Part shown: positions 11,600 to 24,299 of the stretch, one piece after another
How positions within the stretch are numbered: the stretch's first letter is position 1
Layout of the letters: each line of letters begins with the position of its first letter
Origin: Iris pallida
Taxonomy: Eukaryota; Streptophyta; Magnoliopsida; Asparagales; Iridaceae
DNA: 64,000 bases
Assembly (NCBI GenBank): GCA_029216955.1
Contig: JANAVB010010791.1
Coordinates: 9,484,221-9,548,220, forward strand
Direction: 5' to 3'
Notes under the pieces: model-generated
Databases searched by the model: none
Told to the model about the DNA's origin: nothing
Seen by the model: only the letters and a program-made list of their open reading frames with translations
Translations under genes and position numbers: made by a program

Positions 11600-11895
11600 C
11601 TTGGGAGCCATTCGAAAGCCGAATTACAATCCGTAAACCAAACAAGGACCGGGGTTGTAACCCTTCTCCCGAACAGAACCTAGCCTCCAATCAAAGTATA
11701 GCATAAGAGCTTATAGAACAAGTGAAATACAGGATAAAATCAACTGGAAATATATAACAGGATGTGAGTATTGAATAGGACGACAATATATATATAAGAT
11801 GACTTGGAAACTATTCGGAATCCGAGTTACAACCCTTAAACCAAACAAGGACCGGGGTTGTAATACTTCTCCCAAACAAAACTTAGCCTCCTATG
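11600..11895 (-). repeat. Duplicated ~220-bp segment in A's 5' LTR
   Basis: The phrase 'aaaccaaacaaggaccgggg' with its flanks occurs at about 11635 and again at about 11855, each time followed by 'ttctccc(g/a)aacaaaac' and 'ttagcctcc'. The Tekay LTR carries a single reverse-complement relative at about 46905-46960 and 54405-54460, so the motif is old LTR sequence duplicated in A. Confidence 0.7.
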
Positions 11896-12519
11896 ATAAA
11901 TAAATATAAAATGTGACTTGAATTATTAGAGCTTTATGTGATCGGCTTTGGGAATGTTACAGGACAGGCTATCCACTTGGCCCGACAATCACAAGAAAAT
12001 CTGGAAAGGGTCATGTCGGCCAACCTGGATAATGAGCACATGAATAAGATCTCGCTACATCCTACGTGAGGTGAGAGTGGCGCAAGCACATGAATATAGT
12101 GACAGGAGGCTTTGATTACATAGCCCCTAATAATCTCCACCCTCGAATAGTATAATGGATCTGGACATGACACGTCATGACACGGGATTCCATAAGAGGG
12201 TAGCAAGTTCCCTTAGGAATCGGTGTCTATATAAGTACAGGGAATAAGACATGAAATGTACCAATATACCAAGAAAATCTAGGAACAACATCTCATGTCA
12301 TGATCCAACATATAATAGTCCGTGAACTATCATGACTGGAAATCGAGTAAGACACTACAACTGAATCGGATATAGCAGATATCAAGACAATGAAAACTAT
12401 TAGTGAATGTACTCGCCTGTGGTCCTAAGCTGATAAGGTGAACGGACGCTTAGAGTAATCACAAACCTAAAGATGAGATACTATAAGTCAAACAGGGTTT
12501 AATAACGAAAGGAAAGCTA

Positions 12520-12895
12520 ATCTAGTTATGATATGTAAGTCTAAGTCAAAACTAGGTCAAACTAAGTCACACTAAGCTAAACTAGGTCATACTGAGCCAA
12601 CTAGGTCACACTAGGACAACCAAGGTCAAACACGGTCACAGGAAGTCAATTCAAGTCAAACTAGCTTAATCTGGGTCAAGAGTTGACTTACAGTTGACTT
12701 TTGGTCAAAACGTTAACTCTGGTCAACTCTAGTCAACACTGAGTCAACTCTAGGTCAAACTAGTCAAACATTGACTAACAGTTGACTTTCAGTCAACTGG
12801 TCAACTCTGGTTTGGTTTTGGGTCGATTCTAGGTCAAGCGTTGACTTGAAGTTGACTTTCAGTCAAAAGTCAACTCTTGGTCAACGGGGGTCAAG
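12520..12895 (-). repeat. Degenerate GTCAA (W-box-core) array in A's 5' LTR
   Basis: Reverse-orientation equivalent of the D array: variants of 'ctaggtcaaactagtcaac' repeat over about 370 bases. It lies about 560-940 bases downstream of the minus-strand TATA box. Confidence 0.7.
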
Positions 12896-13457
12896 ACTAG
12901 CCAAAACTACCCTCATCTAGTCATTACCTACCAAGACAACCTATTTCTAATCCCATCTAGCAATCAGAAACCCAATACCTTATATTATCCAATATCCTAA
13001 CATTTACCCTTACAAAGTATTCCCGATACCTTGCCCATTACAAAGAAACCCTCTAGATCTCAGGATACTAGTCTAGGCTTCTTAGGGTAGCTAGATACTA
13101 TCCTATCTAGGATTTACCAACCAAGAAATCTAGGGTTCTTGGACATCTAGTCCATCTTATGGTCATGTTGGTCATCTCAACATTACCTTAGTGTGTATCG
13201 TCATGATACACTATGGTATCTTGAGATACCACACTCTACACTCCACTAAACCTTCCTAATTCACTCTCCCACACTCTCCTAGTGTCTAGGTTAGTCACAC
13301 TAATTAGTCTACTAGGATACTAACTTATCTAAGCCACTATCCTAACTAACCACTACTAACACAACACTGGCACCAACACTATCGCACTCATAACACTACT
13401 CACAACTCTACTCCTAACCCACACTCTAGACACCACACTAAGGCACTAAACTAAGGG

Positions 13458-13466
13458 TTTATATAG
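13458..13466 (-). promoter_or_regulatory. Probable TATA box of element A's 5' LTR
   Basis: The minus strand reads CTATATAAA followed by an AT-poorer leader. It is the only clean TATA motif outside the microsatellites in this LTR. The call rests on sequence alone. Confidence 0.45.
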
Positions 13467-13519
13467 GTCATCTAGGGGATTAATTTATGGGGCTTAAATG
13501 TGGGCAACATGGGGTTTAA

Positions 13520-14005
13520 ATGGGGTTCATATGCATGGAAGGATGGATAGATGATAGATGAATGAATGAAGTGAATGATTGAATGAATGGAGGAATGGAT
13601 GGATTTATGAATGATTTGTATGTATGAAAGGATGGATGAATTGGTGACTGAAATGTATGGAAGAATGAATGCATTGATGTATGAATGGGGGATGAATGAA
13701 TGGAAGAATTAATGAATGAAATGGGGAGAATTAAGGACTGAATGAATGAATGGATTGGTGAATGGATAGGTGAATGCATAACTGAATTTAATGGGACTGA
13801 ATGGTATGTAGGACTGAATGGTGGAATGGAAGGGCTGAAATGAATAATGGGAATGGAGATATGGCTGCTATGGGGCTGATTTGAATAGGAATAGAGGACT
13901 GAATGAATGAATGAAAGGATGAATAATGGATGAATGAATGTTTGGGTGGCTGAATGTGTATGAAGGAGTGACTGAATGAATGAATGAATGAATGTATGGA
14001 AGGAT
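13520..14005 (+). repeat. GAAT/ATGA-rich degenerate tetranucleotide tract
   Basis: About 480 bases of interrupted 'aatgaatga' and 'ggatggatg' repeats. The minus frame at 13516-13779 (His/Ser/Pro/Ile repeats) is its translation and is not a gene. Confidence 0.85.
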
Positions 14006-14103
14006 AGGTGAATGGGGGACTTATTTGGGAATGCTACTGCTATGTTTTGCTGCTGCTAAGGGGGGCAGCAGCTCCCTATCACTGTTGCTGCTGTGCTCAA
14101 AAT

Positions 14104-14128
14104 CAGCAGTCCCCTATGGGGACTGCTG
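14104..14128. repeat. Perfect inverted repeat, 11-bp arms, 3-base loop
   Basis: The arm CAGCAGTCCCC and its complement flank 'tat', within a CTG/CAG-rich patch (14035-14160). Confidence 0.85.
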
Positions 14129-14322
14129 CTGTCCCTACTGCTGCTATTTTCAGCAGTCCCCCCCCCTCTCTATTCCTTACTTCCCCACTCTCTCTATCAC
14201 TCTATATCACTCCACATCTCATTCTCTATATCACTCTCTCCTCTCTCTATATCAATCACTACTCCCCAATCTCTCTATATCACTCCATGCCTCTCTCTAT
14301 ATCTCACTCAACTCTAAACTCC

Positions 14323-14329
<7 letters not shown>

Positions 14330-14410
<81 letters not shown>

Positions 14411-14417
14411 GTATAAC

Positions 14418-14449
<32 letters not shown>

Positions 14450-14493
14450 CATAGAGACACTCTCAAATATATATATTTATTTTTTTATTTTTT

Positions 14494-14563
<70 letters not shown>
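14330..14563. repeat. (CA)n/(TA)n microsatellites left of the SINE
   Basis: Compound (CA) and (TA) runs, ending directly at the SINE. Several Tyr/Ile- or His/Thr-repeat frames on both strands come from this tract. Confidence 0.9.
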
Positions 14564-14850
<287 letters not shown>

Positions 14851-15870
14851 ACACACAAATAAAAATATACATATAGACACAATATATATATATGTATATA
14901 TAGAGACTCATACATATACATAACAATGAAAATATATATATATATATAGATTATGATACATTAAGATACCAACATGATAACATTAAGAACAACGCTCTAA
15001 CAATATAAAATCTGAGATTAAATAGGAAATTATTCATTCAAACAATATCACAAACATAAGAGGTGTCCAACATTGGGGGTTTTCCACTAGGGCACAAAAC
15101 TACACATGGACACATCCTAATGACCTCCAAATGGACACAAATGGAGATACAACCATAGGGGTTATTCCTATGGGTTCAAAATATTCCTATATGCATGTAG
15201 GGGTGGATTAGAGGAGAGATTATACCTTTCGGGAGATCAAAACTAAAGAAACTCCTCTCGATACGACACCGACACGAAGAGACCTCCAAATGGACACGAA
15301 CAAGAGCCAAATCCTTCCAAACATGGCAAGCACCCTCTCTTCATGGAATATAGAAGAAATGAAGAAGATTGGGTGGAAGAAATGATTGATTTGGAGATGA
15401 AATCAATGGTGGTTCCTCTTAAAATTTGGGGAAGAATAAGAGAGAGAAAATTTGTGGATAATAACCAAATGATCCCTATCCCCTCCTATTGTGGCCGGCC
15501 TAGCCTAGCTTGGTGTCCCCCTATTTGTAAAGTCTAAAATACCCCCCATGACTCCTATTGATTTAAATTAGGAATAGGTTTTAGGTTGAGGCTAAATTAG
15601 TCTAGTTTAAAGTCTCTAATTAAATCTAACCTATCCATGAATAATTAGTCTAACACACTAACTAAAAATAATATCATGTGGGCCATGCCTAACTAATGAG
15701 TGGGTCCCACTAGAGTCAAAATTACCCCGGGTCCCCGTTACAAGTCGGATTGAGTTGAAATTCGAACCCGACTCAAATAACCCCAAAACAATATCATAAA
15801 TAATAAAATAAATTTAAAATATTCAAAATAAAAAAATGACCAAATACTCCTGTTCCTGAAAACTGGGGGT

Positions 15871-15874
<4 letters not shown>

Positions 15875-15934
<60 letters not shown>
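15875..15934. repeat. (TA)n microsatellite at the outer edge of element A
   Basis: A pure TA run that starts right after the LTR terminus. It is either the insertion target of A or expanded afterwards. Confidence 0.9.
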
Positions 15935-15936
<2 letters not shown>

Positions 15937-17305
15937 TTTTTAGGAAATACAGTTCCTAAGGGGTCTCTGTAGAGAGTTCTTATGGGGAATTTCACGTGTT
16001 GCAATCAGAGGAAGACTACCACCAAACTTCAGTAGCTATATTTCCTCCAATATGTTTAGTTGAAATTTGGTGCGATGTACATGGTTATTGGAAACTGATC
16101 AGGTTTTGACATGTAGTGGAACTTCTACAGGGGCCCTTATATAGTCGGATTTTAAAATTGGTAACCTATTTCTTAAGCAACTGGAGGGTAAAGAATCAGG
16201 ATTTGGTCCGAACCCTTCTTATTTCGGCCCTAATAGGAACACGTAGGTATTGATTGATGAAGTAGGTAAGCCCAAGCTATCCTAATTTTTCTGACAGAAT
16301 GAAGTCTCTTTATATATACTTGATTGTGGCCCTGTAGGATTACATAGCTATTGATTGATGTTCTAGAGAGATTGTTTGCTGCATACCTTGCCTCTAAAAG
16401 ATTGTTATTATACATTTGTTCAAGATGTGATCTGAAATTTGCTACAGGCTCCTGATAATATAGTGAAGCTTGTAAAGTTGTTCAAGAAATTCCTAAGTAA
16501 CAGCTACAGATATGGATTTGAAATTCAAATCCTCTTGTGTCTGCTAACCTACACTTCACTCAAACTGGAGACTTGATGTTTCTTTTTCTTTTGAATCAGT
16601 TATAGATGAATTGCATCAAAAATTTGCAAAATTTGTCCACACTCATACTTGAATTGCATTAGAAAAATCTGGATAATGTAACGTACAATGGCTCCATCTA
16701 CAAAAATAGATAGAACCTGGAGACATGCTGCAGAACTCAATTGTGTACTTGCACACACATCTGATACAAATTGTCACTGTGCACATTATGATTATACTAC
16801 AATATGGTGCATGCCATATAGAAATAGAAATTCAAGAGTTCATTCTTGAGAAATAAATTATATAGCACCAGGTTTGGTCAACCTGCTGGAGTGCCATTGT
16901 TCTAGGAAGGTTTCTGTACAACATTAGAGCCATTTACATCTCATGGTAGAATCCTTTTTTGATAAAAATGTGATTGTTTTGATCTATTTTAGAATGGGCT
17001 TTTTTTCTGTTACATCAGAATGTGATTGTTTCTAGCTATTATGGCGAGGTTTAACTGGTGAAAGAACTTGGTTATGTTCTTAAAAACTGGTGCACACGTT
17101 GACCTTGAAATATATATGCAAAAATTGCATAATGTGTTATTGAATTGGTATAGATCAATTGCCTAGGATGATATTCACAGACATCTGATGTTTTCTTGTT
17201 AAATTACAAAAGTTGTGTATTATGTACATACACAGACATCTGATGTTTTCTTTCATATGTAATGAGTATTTTAGACGCTACAGGTCTATTCAGAAACTTG
17301 TGAAC
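15935..17305. other. No gene recognised; sequence upstream of the TNP1-like gene
   Basis: AT-rich unique sequence without a convincing reading frame or known domain. It may be the 5' part of the presumed CACTA element or its untranslated exons. I saw no clear CACTA left terminus (CACTA plus sub-terminal repeats) here. The phrase 'cacagacatctgatgtttt' occurs twice, at about 17177 and 17231. Confidence 0.5.
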
Positions 17306-19229
17306 ATGTCTGGATCTGCTGAAGTAAGCTCCATTTATCTTTATAGTCTTTCTTTAATAATATCTTGGTGAAAAACCTTTAATTTTTATTATGTGCTTGT
17401 TTTACAAAGTCTTCCAAAAAAGGTTCTAAAAGAGGAGAGAAACAACGTTTAGCTGCCATAGCGGGGACCATGCAAAGAAAAAATGAAAGTGTAAGAATAT
17501 CAAATGGAGACTCTAACTCTCCATCTATACCAAGTGATCAAAATCAATCAAGTTCTACTGTGCCTAAAAAGAAGAAAACTAGGGGTAAATCAAGAATGGA
17601 TCATATTCGTATGAGAAAAAATCCCGTTCCTATCGATTTCAATGATAGGGGTCAACCAATTGGAGATACTGCAGCTGAATTTTCTAGTTTTCTAGGTTCT
17701 ACATCAAGAGATTTAGTGCCAGTGACAATGGAGAACTGGACAGATCTTTCTGATGATTTTAAACATCAAATCTGGGAGCAAATCACGATAATATTTATAT
17801 ATGTCATACTCATGTTTTTACGAGATGCATGTAGTCAACTCTTAATTTTTTTTCATTGATATGTATATTTTTTTATAGCAAAATTACATTCTTGATGATT
17901 TCCACAAGACATATGCATTCCAAAAGTTAGGAAAGCATTGGCGCAATCATAAATCTAATTTGATTAAAGAAGTGATGGAGCAAGCAAAAGTTGTAGGTCT
18001 ACCACGAGCACTTGCTCTCCTAAAACCTGACAATATACCATTCGTTAAAGATTGGAAGACTTTTGTAATCAAGAGATGTACTCCAGAATTTAAGGTAAAT
18101 ATTGTTGGTTTATTGCTTTTTTTGCTATAAATATTTGCTATTGCTATTGCTATATAACATATATTTCATATGTAATAAAGGAAAGAAGCGAAAAAATCAA
18201 GAAGATGAGGAAAAGTCAAACTTTGTTGCATACAACGAGTCGTAAGGGATATGCTCGTCTAGAGGATGAAATGGTAAATCTGCTTGCTGCCTAAAAATCT
18301 GTTTTTTATACTAGTCATTTCATTACCCTTGTTGATTTTTACTCACCCTTTGTTACCCAAATAAAAATGTCTTGTAGCGTCAACAAAGTGACAATCCTAA
18401 TTCCATACAAAGAGTTGATGTTTGGATCAAGGGACATAAGAGGAAGACGGGTACATTGAGTTCAGAGGCTCAGAAAATTTTGGTATGTTTTCGTTTATTT
18501 ATTTTATCATTTGGTTATTCACTTATATCGTTCTAAAATTGCCTATTGTACTATTTTTTATTAGGATGACATAGAAGATACTTATAAGGCAGCGACACCA
18601 TCAGAAAAAACTTCTCTTCAAGATGATGCGGTTTCAACAGTAATTGGCCCTGAACGACGAGGAAGAGTAAGAGGGCTTGGCTTTGGGGCGACTCCTTCAA
18701 AAGTGGAAGGCCAAAAATATCAACGAGATAAATTCAATAGATTGGAAAGTGATTTGATGGAATTAAAAATTTTTGTTAAAAGCATTGCCGAAAAGGTCAA
18801 TGGAAATAATAACACCATAAGTTTTATAGTTCGACATAGTATCTCTATTCTTTATTAGAAACCAATTTGTTCAATAGTTATTGTATTTTTCATTCATGCA
18901 GCAAATTGAAAACTCAAATACAGTGAGAAAGGCTAACTCAAACTCTGGGGGTCCAAAGTTATACCAATCGTGACATAGCTGAAGCAAGGCTGGAAAAGGA
19001 AAATACAGAAAGTCCAACTTCCCCTAATATTGGGACAAAATTCAAATTGTTGGATTGGGAGACGGGTTCAGAAGTTGTGGCAATTGGCGAGATTGCATCT
19101 ACAAATCCCAAAGATTTGGTCCATCATGTGGCTATAGGACAAGAGTGCTATAAACTTTGGGTTCATGAAGTAATTGATTATGAGGTAACTTTGTATCAGC
19201 CGACACGCGAGTTTTTTTCTTCTACATGA
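17306..19229 (+). pseudogene. Spliced Ptta/En-Spm (TNP1-like) transposon protein gene, frameshifted
   Basis: Accessory protein of the CACTA (En/Spm) type. Exon 1 (17306-17323) encodes MSGSAE. Exon 2 starts at 17410 and continues to a donor I cannot fix (about 17786-17802). Later exons are 17879-18094, 18181-18273, 18378-18482 and from 18565. These boundaries have GT donors and AG acceptors that keep the frame. The translation shows the plant Ptta/En-Spm domain ('DDFHKTYAFQKLGKHWRNHK', 'DWKTFVIKRC', 'TSRKGYARLEDE'). The last exon (from about 18901) carries the TNP1 C-terminal domain ('LLDWETGSEVVAIGEI', 'VAIGQECYKLWVHEVID') and ends at 19229. A run of five Gs near 18945 needs a one-base change to join the last exon's frame. 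The usual partner, TNP2 transposase, is absent. A domesticated gene is possible but the frameshift argues against it. Confidence 0.75.
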
Positions 19230-22200
19230 GGCTTTATCAAGTACAATCGCATGGCCTATCAAGTATAACAGATTTGACTAGTGGTAACACTCATGGGGTA
19301 AGGTAATATGACTACCCTTCTCTGTATTTGACCATATTATAACTAAGTATTTGTTACATTCGTCGATTTTAACAATTATCCATTGAATTATTGCATAAAA
19401 ATTTGCTTACATACTGTCATTTAGAATTTACTTTCATACTTAGCTCGACTTTCATACACTATCACTGCGCACACCCACATCTTTCATAGGCATATCTGTT
19501 TAAAATTGTGCGTACATTCAACTCTTAGTAAAATTACTTTTATCTTTTTGGGGTTTGCTAGCAATGCATTTGTAACGTTCAATTGTTGGGTTGCTATATC
19601 TGTACTGTGATTGTACTGATTTCACTATGTTTGCTTACATTAAATAGCAGCAAGTATTTTAGACTGTACTGTGATTGCACATCTGTTTAAGGCTGTATTT
19701 AGAGAGGGTTAGGGAGAAACTTTCCATATGGTAGTGTATTTGGAGAGGGTTAGGGACTACTTCAATATCAGCAAGTATTTTAAACAAGTTAATGCCAACA
19801 CGACATACATATTTACGTGTAAGTAGTAAACTGCAAGTCAACATATAAGTAAAACTTACTTAATATCGACCTTAACAGGTTTGATGTTTCCCTTCAGGTA
19901 ATGCTTACTAGTTGCATCCTTGTTATCGAAAAAATCTTCAGGTAATGCTCCTTTAGCTTGTGTCGACTCCAAATCCTTAGGAAGTTCCCCTTTTACGTTC
20001 CGAGCTAGTAACTAAGTATCTCAAGTCTATTTGTCAAAATTAAATCATCAAGATACTCAAGATGTAGGGTGACTACAACTCAAGGAGTTCGAAAATTTCT
20101 ATAGTTACCATAAATATGCCAAAGCTTATATATTTTGGTTTCTTCGAAGCACGGTAATGGACCTGGGCACATTTGAGGTTGCTTGCAAATGAAAATGAAC
20201 TTATTACCTTAGGTAACTTGGAAAAGAAATAATTTATTTTCATTACCATTTTCATACCATGCTATGCTTGAAAACTGATGAATCAATTAACTATATATCT
20301 GATGCAATTCAGGAGTGACTAGGTTTGAGCCCCCAAATGAATGGACCAGTTTGGCCCAAATTGAAGTAAATGGTGTCCAATCCAAATGGAGCCAAAATGA
20401 AACATAGTGCAACAAAACTGGCCCTTACTCACCAGATGTTGATAAATTTTGCCACTAGTTTCACTAAAAAAATATTAAGTTTGTTGAATACTATTTCTAT
20501 AATGTGAGCATCCTTTTATTAAACTTCAATTTTTACATAGGAGCTACCTATTGCATGTGCTATATGTTAAGATTATCATTAAAGAGGTTAGTTTTCAGTA
20601 CGTATCATACTTTAGACAGTCTTCGGAGAAGCTGATTACATGTCCTCAACATCACAAGTTTTCCTTTCCCGAAGGGCTCTTACTGCAAAGTAGTCCAATT
20701 AACCAGATGATCAATGGAATAGTTATATATAGTAGAAAAAGACATACACAAATCATTATATTTAGTATATGATTAGTATAGTATATACTTTCATATTGAG
20801 TATATGTACATATGTGGTAATGATCCAATCTTCTTATTGTTTCAGGTGTGTAGCAAAAGGTTGTCACGTTCTTGACTAGTAAAACTTGTTTATGTGATAA
20901 TGGCGAAGGTCAAAAATTGAAAACTATTTAAGGTACGACGAAATTTAATCTTGAAGTTTGGTATAATGGCAAATATGATCTTGCATTTTGGTACAACGGC
21001 AAATACAAGAATATATGGTACAATGGCAAATATAAGAATATAATCTTGCATTTTGGTACAATGGCAAATATTTGTAAAACTTATAGTATTTATTGCATGA
21101 ATTAACTGAGGGGATGAAATAACAAATATACTATTGAACTACTGATACTCCTCCTAAATGAAGTAACTGATGAACCAAATATTTGTGAAAATTATTGGTG
21201 CAATGGAAAATATACACATGTAGTTTGTAGAAACTGTAGGAGAAGCATCTTTAGCAGCTGCAACATGCTCCTACAGGCATGCCATTGCTTCCTGCAGTAG
21301 TGTAGAGCAATAGGATCAGCAGTGCGGCCTACAAACTGTAGTGCAGTCCAGTGCACACATAGTAGAAATTTATGTTTCCTATCTCTTCCTTGTGATCAAA
21401 ATGTTTCTGAATAAAATAACTCATGAACTTCATCCGCCAAACTGTATATCTTCCTTTGTTGTGGTCTCATCACAATTCTTTTGGAGAAGCCAAATAATAC
21501 CATCAATATCACAAAGAGGCGTATTAGTCCAGTGAACATGTTGGATCTCCTAAATAAATTCTTTGTATCTTGGTGATTTGTTACGTATAAGAGATTGTGT
21601 TGTGATAACAATATTTTGGTGTGTTTGACATGAATGAAATTAGAAACTTACTTGATTTTAAGTTTGTTCATCCTAAGAATTGTTTGTTGCTATATAATTC
21701 ATACTTATTACAGAATATATTGTTTTCCTATTAATAAAGTTTGGCTCACATCTCCTTGACGCCGTCATCTTTTATTGCTGAACAATGGAGGGGAGGCAGA
21801 TGGACAAATATTGGCACACCAATGTGGGGGAGTTAAGGCTGTACAAATCAATTTCTTGCTGTCTTCTTCAGCTTTACAGCAAGGAATAGAATTCAATTCC
21901 TTGCTTTCATTTGAACTTAATTCTTCCTATTGAACTTCTTTCACTCCATCAAAGTCTTATTCAAGCTTGGTTCAGTACCTTTGGTTCAAATGCATATGAA
22001 ATTACCTATATATGTTATATTTTTGCTATTGTTATTCCAGCTGGAATATTCCAGCTGAAGTTTTCTATATATGTTATATTTTTGCTATTGTTATTCCAAT
22101 TTTGAACTTTATATTGACATAATTTGTTATTGTATATGATAGGTTATATAAGAGATACTACTTTTTGCGGGAGGTTGTATACTTGGGCACATTTGATGTT

Positions 22201-22505
22201 GTGGCGATTGAAGATGGCTCTACGTACATGCTACTTCTCGATCATGAATGTAATAAAGGAATCGATATATTTTGTATAGGCCTAGATTAAGTATATGACA
22301 ATATTTCTGTGACATTTAGTTGGTGATTTGGAATTTATATGATGTGACATTATATATGGTTTGAATGAAAGTTAGAACTTATAACAATAGTTGTGTACAC
22401 TATGAAGTCATTTTGAATTTGGATGATTAATTTGACACAATTGTTTCAATGAAAGTGATTACATTTCATTGTTGTGTATATTATATCTTGTTATTCAATG
22501 GATCA
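19230..22505. other. No gene recognised; AT-rich sequence of the presumed CACTA element
   Basis: No protein domain is visible. Small repeats are present: 'tggtacaatggcaaatat' in three to five copies at 20955-21075 and again near 21205, a direct duplication of 'tatatgttatatttttgct' (about 22010 and 22067) around 'attccagctggaat', and 'gggcacatttga(g/t)gttg' at 20165 and 22190. The sequence ends at the copia TSD. Confidence 0.5.
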
Positions 22506-22510
22506 AAGGT
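22506..22510. repeat. Left TSD of the copia element (aaggt)
   Basis: Repeated exactly at 28154-28158. Confidence 0.9.
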
Positions 22511-22632
22511 TGTTGAGAACCAATAAGGGACTTTAGTCCCACATCGAAAGATGTATTGTGAAGAGGAGTTGGACCCTCTATAAGTAGTGGCAATAGCCTA
22601 TCAATAAAATCATCCCATTATTATTCTCTACA
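22511..22632 (+). repeat. Copia 5' LTR
   Basis: Starts TGTTGAGAACC and ends TTCTCTACA. It differs from the 3' LTR at three of 122 positions by eye. It contains a small palindrome GGGACTTTAGTCCC (22527-22540) and a TATA-like 'ctctataagtag' about 45 bases before the end. Confidence 0.95.
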
Positions 22633-22645
22633 TGGTATCAGAGCC
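22633..22645 (+). other. Primer-binding site (tRNA-iMet)
   Basis: TGGTATCAGAGCC directly abuts the 5' LTR. This is the standard initiator-tRNA-Met primer site of plant LTR elements. Confidence 0.95.
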
Positions 22646-22689
22646 ATAACCCTTCCACACACAAAAAAAAAGAATTTCTTTTTCCTTCT

Positions 22690-22870
22690 TCCCCCCCGGA
22701 CCTGCTGTACAGCGCCCCCGGACCTGCCCCCCCCTCCGGACCTGCTGTGCAGCGCCCCCGGACCTGCCCCCCCTCCGAACTTGCTGTACAGCACCCCCGG
22801 ACCCCCTCCCCACCGGACCTGCTGTGCAGCGCCCCCGGACCCCCCAACCGGACCTGCTGTGCAGCGCCCA
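22690..22870 (+). repeat. C-rich minisatellite in the copia leader
   Basis: About five degenerate copies of a 35-50-base unit containing 'ggacctgctgt(g/a)cagc(g/a)cccc'. Overlapping Pro-rich (plus) and Gly-rich (minus) frames at 22621-23171 are its translations. Confidence 0.85.
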
Positions 22871-23095
22871 TGGTTTTTTTGTTTTTGCACCTTCTTTGGA
22901 AGTGCTTGCAAAGTTCATTTTTTTGCACCCCTCCCAGGTCGAACCCCTCCCTGCCGACCCACCCCACCTGGCCGACCCCCCTTCCCGACCCCCCCTGGCC
23001 GAACCCCCCTGTCGAACCCCTCCTGCTGCTATCCCACCCCCCTGGCCGAACCCCCCTGCTGCTACACCCCACCTGCTGCTACCCTACCTTGCACA

Positions 23096-23182
23096 TGCTA
23101 ACCCTAACCCTAACCGCCCCATCCAAACCCTAACCCTAACCATAGTCGCTCCATCCGCCTTCAAACCCTAACCCTAGCCATC
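23096..23182 (+). repeat. Telomere-like (AAACCCT) repeats in the copia leader
   Basis: Three short blocks of 'aaaccctaaccctaacc' are spaced about 30 bases apart, followed by a purine-rich 'gagaaaaaaagag' run. The blocks match the plant telobox and telomere unit but are only two to three units long each. Confidence 0.8.
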
Positions 23183-23457
23183 TTTTCAAAAAAATGAGAG
23201 AAAAAAAAGAGAAAAAAAGAGAGAAAAAAAGAAAAAAAAAAGGGCGTATTTCGAAGGCAGATGAAAGTCAAATGCTTTATTTGCATCATCTGTTCTTAGA
23301 TTCCGTCATCTGGAATTATCAAATGTTGTATTTGTTTTCCATCCCCGATTTTCATATCGGGATCTACATGTGTGCGCCGGTGTTGGCCAAGTTCACAGCG
23401 CATTCGTTAAGTCTCTGTTGAAGACTTTGACGACGACGAATCACAGTTGAAGATGCT

Positions 23458-24290
23458 ATGGATTCAATCGGTGGTAAACTGATGGCAGAAGAGATGAAGA
23501 CCTTGGTTGATGATATCTTATCAAAGAGATTAACCGAGGCGACCCCACGTGTGACCCATACTAATGTGGATCCGTCACCCTACAAAATAGAAAAGTTAAA
23601 AAAGCTGGAGACAAAGTTGGAAGGAACGTCCAACTACTTGAAGTGGTCACGACAGGCGATGTGGACGCTGAAGGGACGTGTCTTGGTTGGCTATGTTAAT
23701 GGCCAAACCAAGGCACCAGTCGACCCCTCCTCAAAGGAGTTTACGGTTTGGAAGATTGTCAATAACGTAGTGGCTGGGTGGTTGACAGCCTCATTGACCG
23801 ACCAGGTGTTGGGCAATGTAGAGGCGATGGAGGTTGCTGCTGATATATGGCGAACTTTGAAGGATTTGTACTCAGGCTCGGGTAACCCTATGCGGGTCTT
23901 CCAGCTGCAAGATGAATTGCATAGGGTGGCACAAGACGAACGTACCATCTTTGAGTACGCAGCTCTGTTGAAGAAGTACTGGTCTGATCTGGATTACTAT
24001 GATCCTCTTGGGAAGGAAGATGCACAGGTCGAACCAGCATTTGCAAAATATTTTCAGATGTTCCTGGATTATATTTCGTGTAAGCGGATGATGAAGTTTT
24101 TGAAGGGGCTCAATCCTGTGTTTGAGCTGAGAAGGAATGTTCTTCTAGCACAAACCCAGCTTCCATACTTGGAAGAAGCCATAGTTGCCATGCCGCAAGA
24201 AAAAGCTCGATTGAAGTTGATGCCGAACAAGGGCTACTTCCAGGGAGAGCAAGTTGATGTTGACAAGTCTGCCCTTGCCGCATTCAATCA
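23458..24290 (+). pseudogene. gag: Copia gag
   Basis: Capsid polyprotein starting at ATG 23458, after an about 825-base leader. The copia gag domain is clear: 'LETKLEGTSNYLKWSRQAMW', 'WKIVNNVVAGWLTASLTDQV', 'DIWRTLKDLYSGSGNPMRVF', 'CKRMMKFLKGLNPVFELRRN'. The frame is open to 24510, but past about 24290 it no longer encodes gag: the zinc knuckle continues in another frame from about 24300. The knuckle 'YHNCGDSGHYIRFC' has Tyr where the first Cys should be, so zinc binding is doubtful even if the frames were joined. Confidence 0.9.
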
Positions 24291-24299
24291 GCCCCCTCT

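Noticed and set aside
22621..23171. Overlapping Gly-rich (minus) and Pro-rich (plus) ORFs
   Set aside because: They lie in the copia leader and follow the minisatellite period; no domain and no start context.
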